11,839 bases of DNA from Betaproteobacteria bacterium. GTDB taxonomy: Bacteria > Pseudomonadota > Gammaproteobacteria > Burkholderiales > CAIKXV01. The stretch lies in assembly GCA_947456915.1 (NCBI GenBank), contig CANGUQ010000072.1, positions 1 through 11,839 of the forward strand, in the 5' to 3' direction. Under the pieces are notes generated by a model. It searched no databases. It was not told the origin of the DNA and was given only the letters and a program-made list of their open reading frames with translations. Position numbers and translations under genes: made by a program. The first letter of the stretch is position 1. Each line of letters opens with the position of its first letter. Shown piece by piece: positions 7,654-11,839 of the stretch.

Positions 7654-8006
7654 GCTTTTCGCCCCCTTTTCGATCCCTTCCGGGTTTCAGTGCGCGCGCC
7701 CGCAGCCGGCGCGCGAGACGCCGGATCCGCGGCAAGGGCCGGTGAAGGCGGGACGGCAACCTCAGGTCGGGGCGCCGACTCGCCCGCGGTGTTCGGGTAT
7801 CATCCGAATGCCGCAGTGGTCGGTGACTTCCCGCCTACAGGGCGCAGGTCGACTCCCCGGCCAATGCTCGCGCGCAGCACCTCGGGTGCTGTCCCGCGGC
7901 ACGCGGCACAGCCTCCCGCAGAGTTGGCAACCTCACCGGTCGTGGCCGTCGCGCCTGCGACCGTCCGGCATGCTGCCGGCCCCCTCGTCCCACGGAGAAC
8001 CTGACC
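7654..8006. promoter_or_regulatory. gene-free leader region with candidate promoter and two hairpins
   Basis: No gene is supported between the repeat cluster and the start at 8007. TATCAT at 7798-7803 (context GGGTATCATCCG) is the best -10 candidate; no good -35 was found. If used, it leaves a leader of nearly 200 bases. Inside the leader, CAGCACC and GGTGCTG (7875-7881 and 7885-7891) form a perfect 7-bp stem with a 3-base loop. CCGGCA and TGCCGG (7965-7970 and 7974-7979) form a 6-bp stem that ends 14 bases before the GGAGA ribosome site at 7994-7998. I recognise no known riboswitch, and neither hairpin has a U-tract. A regulated leader is possible but unproven. Confidence 0.35.
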
Positions 8007-9380
8007 ATGAGTGCACCGCTCGATCTGCTGAAGATCGCCCAGGAAGAAGCCAACGGCGACCTGTTCAAGTATCTGGACGGCATCTACAAGCGTTCGTCGG
8101 TGAAGCTCGACGGCCATCCCGACGCCATCCTGTGGGAAGGCGGCAACGCCGCCGGTGGCGTGAAGCCGGTTGCGCATACCTTCACCGACACGTTTGCGTT
8201 GAACGGCACGCTGATGGCGCTCGACGTCCTGGGGCTGCCCTACATCGGCGTGCCGATGATGGCGCAGTTCCGCCATGACTCGAAGCTCGCCTGTCTCGAG
8301 TGGTTCGGCAAGCTGCCCTATACCTCGATCAAGTGGTCGACCGCGGGTGATTTCCTGGTCAATGACGGCGGCAAGAAGGTCGTCGTGCTGGGCAAGTCGG
8401 CGAACGCGCCGCTGCGTACCGCCGCCGGCGTGTACTGCAACGTGCGTCCGTACGGCACGATCACCACCGTGCGCTGCATGCCCTGCCTGCCGTACTCGCA
8501 GGACAAGAAGAAGTTCAACGTGAGCCGTGAGACCGGCGTCATCCACTCGGAGATGAACACCCCGGGCATCCGCATGGCCTACGCCGGGCGTCTGTTCCTC
8601 AAGATGGTGCACGAGACCGGGCAGCTCGGTCGCGTGGCGATGAAGCCCACCCAGGCGCAGGAAGACGCGATCAACGCGGGTCTGGTGCGCTGGATGCTCA
8701 AGGGCACCAAGTTCAAGCTCTCGCGTGCCTACTCGGTGGACGCCTACGAAGAGCACAAGGACAACGTCGACGCGATCGTTGCGCTGCTGCCCAAGGACTT
8801 CAAGGCGGGCATGGAGAACTGGGGCGGCGAGATCAGCGAGCACATCGCCGACACCAACTTCGGCATCCTGCTGCACGACATGATCCGGCAGAAGAAGGCG
8901 ATCGTGCTCGCCACCGACCTCGACGGCGATCGCCTGACCGACCTGATGGCCGACGGCCCGCAGGTGCTGCGCGACTGGGGCCAGATGGTGCTCGACCACG
9001 TGAAGGCAGGCGCCGACATCAACAAGGTGTGGGCCGACATGGGCTTCACGATGAAGAACGGCCGCGACATGACCTCGATCATGTATCGCATGGAAGGCGA
9101 GCCCATCTTCGAGCAGACGCTGGGCTCGGCCGATGCCATGCTGACCCGTCTGCTCAACGGCGACGAGACGGTCGGCGGCACCAAGGACCCCTACGATCCG
9201 CGCATCCACTTCGTGCTGATCAACGAGGCCTACAAGGCGGCGAATCCCGACAACGCGCAACTGCACAAGTGGCTGGATGCGCAGCTCGCCACGTTCGATT
9301 CGATCTACGACCCCAAGCGTCCGCTCTATCTGGACGGCTACCGCAAGCTCAAGGCGGCGATCAAGCCCTGGGGGCAGTGA
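8007..9380 (+). CDS. unrecognised 457-residue cytoplasmic protein with CxxC
   Basis: I do not recognise this family. It is very likely a real gene. GGAGA at 7994-7998 precedes ATG 8007 by eight bases, the frame is long and free of low complexity, and the protein has a globular composition (rich in Lys, Asp and Gly, without a signal peptide or clear membrane span). Arginine is often CGT here, more than in neighbouring genes, which can accompany high expression. It has only four cysteines, all in the N-terminal 160 residues: Cys96, Cys144, Cys157 and Cys160. The last two form VRCMPCLPY, so metal or iron-sulfur binding is possible. Other segments likely to be conserved are EGGNAAGGVKPVAHTFTD (44-61), ATDLDGDRLTD (302-312, clustered acids) and GTKDPYDPRIHF (391-402). 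There is no P-loop, Rossmann glycine motif or ATP-grasp motif. The gene appears monocistronic, with a terminator-like palindrome 14 bases after the stop. Confidence 0.88.
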   Translation: MSAPLDLLKIAQEEANGDLFKYLDGIYKRSSVKLDGHPDAILWEGGNAAGGVKPVAHTFTDTFALNGTLMALDVLGLPYIGVPMMAQFRHDSKLACLEWFGKLPYTSIKWSTAGDFLVNDGGKKVVVLGKSANAPLRTAAGVYCNVRPYGTITTVRCMPCLPYSQDKKKFNVSRETGVIHSEMNTPGIRMAYAGRLFLKMVHETGQLGRVAMKPTQAQEDAINAGLVRWMLKGTKFKLSRAYSVDAYEEHKDNVDAIVALLPKDFKAGMENWGGEISEHIADTNFGILLHDMIRQKKAIVLATDLDGDRLTDLMADGPQVLRDWGQMVLDHVKAGADINKVWADMGFTMKNGRDMTSIMYRMEGEPIFEQTLGSADAMLTRLLNGDETVGGTKDPYDPRIHFVLINEAYKAANPDNAQLHKWLDAQLATFDSIYDPKRPLYLDGYRKLKAAIKPWGQ

Positions 9381-9394
9381 CCGCACGGAAGCGC

Positions 9395-9417
9395 AAAAAG
9401 GGGCCAGGCCCCTTTTT
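9395..9417 (+). terminator. palindromic terminator-like repeat, copy 1
   Basis: Fourteen bases after the stop codon at 9378-9380 comes a perfect palindrome: five A, GGGGCC, a central A, GGCCCC, five T. As RNA it folds into a GC-rich stem closed by A-U pairs with a U-run on the 3' side, which is the form of an intrinsic terminator, and it would work in both directions. It is one of three copies in 133 bases and is inverted relative to the other two, whose central base is T. It may therefore be a member of an interspersed repeat family that also serves as the terminator. Confidence 0.75.
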
Positions 9418-9453
9418 CCGCGCTGCTTTCTCCAAGGCTGCGCCCGTGCGTTG

Positions 9454-9478
9454 AAAAAGGGGCCTGGCCCCTTTTTTT
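9454..9478. repeat. palindromic repeat, copy 2
   Basis: This has the same 23-base palindrome as copy 1 but with a central T (9465), followed by two extra T residues, so its T-run is seven long. Its centre lies 59 bases after that of copy 1. It too could terminate transcription. The spacer between copies 1 and 2 contains TTCTCCAAG (9428-9436), whose inverse complement recurs just before copy 3 (9497-9505), so the flanks are also partly inverted. Confidence 0.8.
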
Positions 9479-9504
9479 CGGAACAGCCGCCGAAGGGCTT
9501 GGAG

Positions 9505-9527
9505 AAAAAGGGGCCTGGCCCCTTTTT
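9505..9527. repeat. palindromic repeat, copy 3
   Basis: This is the third copy of the palindrome, identical in its core to copy 2 including the central T (9516), with centre 51 bases after that of copy 2. It is followed by the 140-base upstream region of the short-chain dehydrogenase gene. Three copies in such a short space, one of them inverted, exceed what is needed for termination and point to local duplication of a mobile or REP-like unit. Confidence 0.8.
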
Positions 9528-9615
9528 CGGTTTGTTCGTCTGGCGTGACGTCCGGTGTGCGGAACGCAGCTGCAAGCCTGCCCGCACGGGGCGGTGCGGC
9601 TGTGGTGTCCGGCTG

Positions 9616-9621
9616 CATAAT
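9616..9621 (+). promoter_or_regulatory. candidate -10 element for the short-chain dehydrogenase
   Basis: CATAAT, preceded by TG, is the only A/T-rich hexamer near the gene and lies about 47 bases before the chosen start. No good -35 box is present. Because three terminator-like palindromes separate this gene from the one upstream, a separate promoter is expected here. Confidence 0.3.
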
Positions 9622-9667
9622 TGCGCTCCCGGGACCCGCCGGGGCTCGTTCGGAGGAAATGCTGGCG

Positions 9668-10444
9668 ATGGCTGCACTGAAGGAATTGTTCGACCTGACT
9701 GGCCGGGTGGCCGTGGTTACCGGGGGTTCGAGCGGGCTGGGCCTGCAGATGGCCGATGCGCTGGCCGAGTTCGGTGCCAGGGTGGTGATCTGCGCGCGCA
9801 AGCCCGAGCGCTTCGCCGCAGCCGAGGCGAGGTTGCGCGCGTGGGGTGGCGAGGTGTTGAGCGTTGCCTGCGACGTGTCCAGACCGGAGCAGGTGCACGC
9901 GCTGCACGCGCAGGTGATGGAACGCTTCGGCGGCATCGACGTGCTGGTCAACAATGCCGGACGGGCGTGGGTGGCGCCGGTCGAGGAGATGCCGCTCGAG
10001 CGCTGGCAGCAGGTGTTCGATCTGAACATCACCGCCCCGTTTCTGCTTGCGCAGGCGTTCGGTCGCGAGATGATCCGGCAGAAGAAGGGCAGCATCATCA
10101 ACATCGCGTCGATCGCCGGACTGGTCGGACGCAACCCCGACGCCTACAACTCGATCGCCTACGGTTCGAGCAAGGGGGCGCTGGTGAACTTCACTCGTGA
10201 TCTGGCGGTGAAGTGGGCGCGGCATCAGATCCGCGTCAATGCGATCTGCCCGGGCTTCTTCGTCACCGACATCAATCGCAAGGTCTATGACGAGCGCCCG
10301 GAAAAGATCGATCGCGAGATTCCGCTGGGCAAGCCCGGCGGCGACAGCGACATCAAGGGGGCGGCGGTGTGGCTCGCCTCCGACGCGAGCCGTTTCGTGA
10401 CCGGGGCGATCATCCCGGTCGATGGCGGAACGACCGCCTGGTAG
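9668..10444 (+). CDS. short-chain dehydrogenase/reductase, NADP-type
   Basis: This is a 258-residue classical SDR of the 3-oxoacyl-ACP reductase/RhlG/gluconate 5-dehydrogenase type, which interconverts a hydroxyl and a keto group with NAD(P)H. It shows TGGSSGLG (18-25) for cofactor binding, NNAG (95-98), Asn120, Ser148 in NIAS, and the catalytic YGSSK (Tyr165, Lys169). It ends with the usual GAIIPVDGG segment (246-254). Arg44 after the second strand favours NADP(H). Seventeen residues separate Ser148 from Tyr165, more than the usual twelve or thirteen; the extra residues fall in NPDAYNSIA. ATG 9668 (MAALKELFDLTGR) is chosen on family length. GGAGG at 9652-9656 is rather far from it, while an in-frame ATG at 9659 is too close to that site. 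A Bug receptor gene follows 68 bases downstream, probably in one transcript. The substrate is unknown. Confidence 0.92.
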   Translation: MAALKELFDLTGRVAVVTGGSSGLGLQMADALAEFGARVVICARKPERFAAAEARLRAWGGEVLSVACDVSRPEQVHALHAQVMERFGGIDVLVNNAGRAWVAPVEEMPLERWQQVFDLNITAPFLLAQAFGREMIRQKKGSIINIASIAGLVGRNPDAYNSIAYGSSKGALVNFTRDLAVKWARHQIRVNAICPGFFVTDINRKVYDERPEKIDREIPLGKPGGDSDIKGAAVWLASDASRFVTGAIIPVDGGTTAW

Positions 10445-10512
10445 CGCATGAGCGCGGGGACCGGTACGGGTACGCGCTGCCGGATGCCGCGCCCGGACGA
10501 AGGAGCCAGAGG

Positions 10513-11640
10513 ATGAGCGGGTCTCTCGAGTCGCCGGATGTCGGCAGCGGCCGCGGCCGCAGAGCGTCGCTCTGGCCGCACGGTGCAGCGCGCGCCGGAC
10601 GGACGACGCGCCCGCGTCGCGGGCAGCGTGGTCGAAGCAGCGCGGACGAGCACGATTGCAGCAGCGCACGTGCGCGTGCCGCGCTGATCGCGGCGTTGTG
10701 CGCGCTGCTTCTGCCGGCTTCGATATCGACTGCCGCAGCGCAGGGCACGGCGTGGCCGAGCAAGCCGATCCGCTTTCTGATCAGCTTCGCACCCGGCGGC
10801 TTCACTGACGGCATGGCACGCGCGCTCGGTGAGCGGCTGTCGGCAGCGCTGGGCCAGCCGGTGCTGCCGGAGAACCGCGCTGGTGCAGGTGGCGTGCTGG
10901 CGGCCGAGGCGACCGCGAAGTCAGCGCCCGACGGGCACACGCTGCTGCTGGTGAGTTCGGGACTCGCGATCAACGCGACGCTGCAGCCCAGGCTGCCCTA
11001 CGACACGCTGCGCGATCTGGCGCCGGTGGCGCTTGTCGCCGAGTTGCCCAATCTGCTGATCGTGCATCCGTCGCTGCCGGTGAAGACGGTCAAGGACCTG
11101 ATCGCGCTCGCGCGTCGCCAACCGGGCAAGCTGTCCTACGGCACGGCCGGGATCGGCTCCTCGCAGCACCTGTCCGGCGAGCTGTTCAAGACGATGGCGG
11201 GCGTGGATATCGCGCACGTGCCGTACAAGGGCGGCGCGCCGGCCACCGTCGATCTGGTGGGCGGGCACGTCGACATGACCTTCGGCAGCACGGCGACACT
11301 GGCGATGGTGCGCGCCGGACGGCTGCGCCTGATCGCGGTGACCAGCGCGCAGCGCAGCGCTGCGCTGCCCGATGTGCCGACCATCGGCGAGACGATGCCC
11401 GGCTATGCGGCGGGCGTCTGGTACGCGGTGATGGCGCCTGGCGGCACGCCGCGCGAGATCGTGAATCGTGTCTCGGCGGAGATCCGCAGGGTGGTCGAAG
11501 ATCCGGCGGAGAAGGCGAAGTTCATCGATCAGACGGCCGAGCTGCGCTGGCTGGGCCCCGACGATCTTGCGGCGTTCATCCGCAGCGAGATCAAGCGCTG
11601 GGGCGAGGTGGTCAAGCGCAGCGGCGCACGCGTGGACTGA
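10513..11640 (+). CDS. Bug/TctC-family solute-binding protein with long N-terminal extension
   Basis: This is a second periplasmic carboxylate receptor of the Bug family, 375 residues from ATG 10513, which has AAGGAG at 10500-10505. The mature region is typical: WPSKPIR (81-87), the ligand loop FAPGGFTD (92-99), PENRAGAGG (119-127) and SAPDGHTLL (137-145), then SSQHLSGELF and HVPYKGG. The hydrophobic signal core lies at about 56-72 with likely cleavage after Ala76. It is preceded by an Arg/Gly/Ser-rich segment of some 55 residues, much longer than a normal signal n-region. I found no ATG or GTG in frame between 10513 and the hydrophobic core, so either the extension is made or an unusual start is used. 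The gene lies 68 bases after the dehydrogenase gene, which suggests that the receptor's ligand or a derivative is the dehydrogenase substrate. No tctA or tctB is present. Confidence 0.92.
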   Translation: MSGSLESPDVGSGRGRRASLWPHGAARAGRTTRPRRGQRGRSSADEHDCSSARARAALIAALCALLLPASISTAAAQGTAWPSKPIRFLISFAPGGFTDGMARALGERLSAALGQPVLPENRAGAGGVLAAEATAKSAPDGHTLLLVSSGLAINATLQPRLPYDTLRDLAPVALVAELPNLLIVHPSLPVKTVKDLIALARRQPGKLSYGTAGIGSSQHLSGELFKTMAGVDIAHVPYKGGAPATVDLVGGHVDMTFGSTATLAMVRAGRLRLIAVTSAQRSAALPDVPTIGETMPGYAAGVWYAVMAPGGTPREIVNRVSAEIRRVVEDPAEKAKFIDQTAELRWLGPDDLAAFIRSEIKRWGEVVKRSGARVD

Positions 11641-11643
11641 TCG

Positions 11644-11663
11644 TGCCGGCGAGCCGGCCGGCA
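11644..11663 (+). terminator. hairpin directly after the second receptor gene
   Basis: TGCCGGC (11644-11650) and GCCGGCA (11657-11663) form a perfect 7-bp stem with a 6-base loop, starting four bases after the stop codon. There is no U-tract, so it may be only a transcript-stabilising hairpin or a Rho-associated end. Confidence 0.35.
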
Positions 11664-11747
11664 TCAGGACGGCACGGCGCGCATGCGGCGAAGACGCGCG
11701 CATGCGACCAGGACAGACGGCGCGGTGCACGACCGGTGCATGGGCAG

Positions 11748-11766
11748 GGTGCGGCAGTGCCGCACC
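11748..11766. other. strong 8-bp hairpin in 3' non-coding region
   Basis: GGTGCGGC (11748-11755) and GCCGCACC (11759-11766) form a perfect 8-bp stem with the loop AGT. It lies about 110 bases after the last stop codon, in sequence with no supported gene. A short repeated CGGTGCA word lies just upstream. No T-run follows. Its role is unknown; it could be a second transcript end. Confidence 0.35.
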
Positions 11767-11810
11767 GGTGACCGGCGCAGCGACTCCCCGAACCCGCAGC
11801 GTGGCAGCCC

Positions 11811-11839
11811 CACACCCCCACACCCCCACACCCCCACAC
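11811..11839. repeat. 8-bp tandem repeat at right window edge
   Basis: The unit CACACCCC is repeated exactly, a little over three and a half times, up to the last base, so the array probably continues to the right. No frame is favoured. With the 12-bp array at the left edge, both ends of the window are short tandem repeats. Confidence 0.85.

Noticed and set aside
7565..8278. Plus-strand open frame with a duplicated GIDPDPFS peptide
   Set aside because: The peptide repeat comes from the 45-base DNA duplication. The frame overlaps the start of the unknown gene and shows no ribosome site or family similarity.
8007..9380. GTP-dependent phosphoenolpyruvate carboxykinase as identity of the unknown protein
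   Set aside because: It was considered at first because of the metabolic context, but the protein is too short and lacks the PEPCK P-loop and metal-site motifs.
9545..9667. Upstream extension of the short-chain dehydrogenase to 9545
   Set aside because: The extra 41 residues have no family similarity and precede the candidate promoter and the GGAGG site.
7800..9677. 625-codon open frame on the minus strand
   Set aside because: It is antisense to the unknown gene and reads straight through the palindromic repeats, which give an artificial KKGPGPFF-like peptide repeat. The plus-strand gene has the ribosome site and better composition.
9338..10669. 443-codon open frame on the minus strand
   Set aside because: It is antisense to the short-chain dehydrogenase, which has all its catalytic motifs on the plus strand; the minus frame has none.

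Overview
The window is GC-rich chromosomal DNA that looks betaproteobacterial, most likely Burkholderiales or a close relative. The basis is two periplasmic Bug/TctC-type solute receptors (a family greatly expanded in that order), the folB-plsY-tsaD housekeeping neighbourhood common in beta- and gammaproteobacteria, and the codon usage. Nothing in the window fixes the genus. No rRNA, tRNA, CRISPR array, transposase or phage gene was seen.

Layout. Positions 1-72 hold a 12-bp tandem repeat that runs off the left edge. A Bug receptor follows (201-1196, +). Next is a housekeeping block: folB (1381-1761, -) and plsY (1998-2660, +) are divergent, and tsaD (2766-3806, -) converges on plsY. Divergent from tsaD is a 712-residue NDP-forming acyl-CoA synthetase (3962-6100, +), followed by an acyl-CoA dehydrogenase (6248-7453, +). 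A 553-base gene-free stretch then carries a nested inverted and tandem repeat (7482-7653), a candidate promoter and a leader with two short hairpins. It precedes a 457-residue protein that I do not recognise (8007-9380, +). Three copies of a perfect A/T-flanked GC palindrome follow (9395-9527), the first of them well placed as a terminator. The window closes with a short-chain dehydrogenase (9668-10444, +), a second Bug receptor with an unusually long N-terminus (10513-11640, +) and an 8-bp tandem repeat at the right edge.

How the genes may work together. FolB, PlsY and TsaD are folate, phospholipid and tRNA-modification enzymes with no evident tie to the rest. The acyl-CoA synthetase, acyl-CoA dehydrogenase, dehydrogenase/reductase and carboxylate receptors are parts expected for uptake, CoA activation and oxidation of an organic acid. 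That is an inference from content and order; no substrate can be read from the sequence.

The most interesting points are the unrecognised protein, with four cysteines including a CxxC, and the fact that it and its leader are bracketed by two different short interspersed repeat families. No clearly new system with a demonstrable mechanism is visible.
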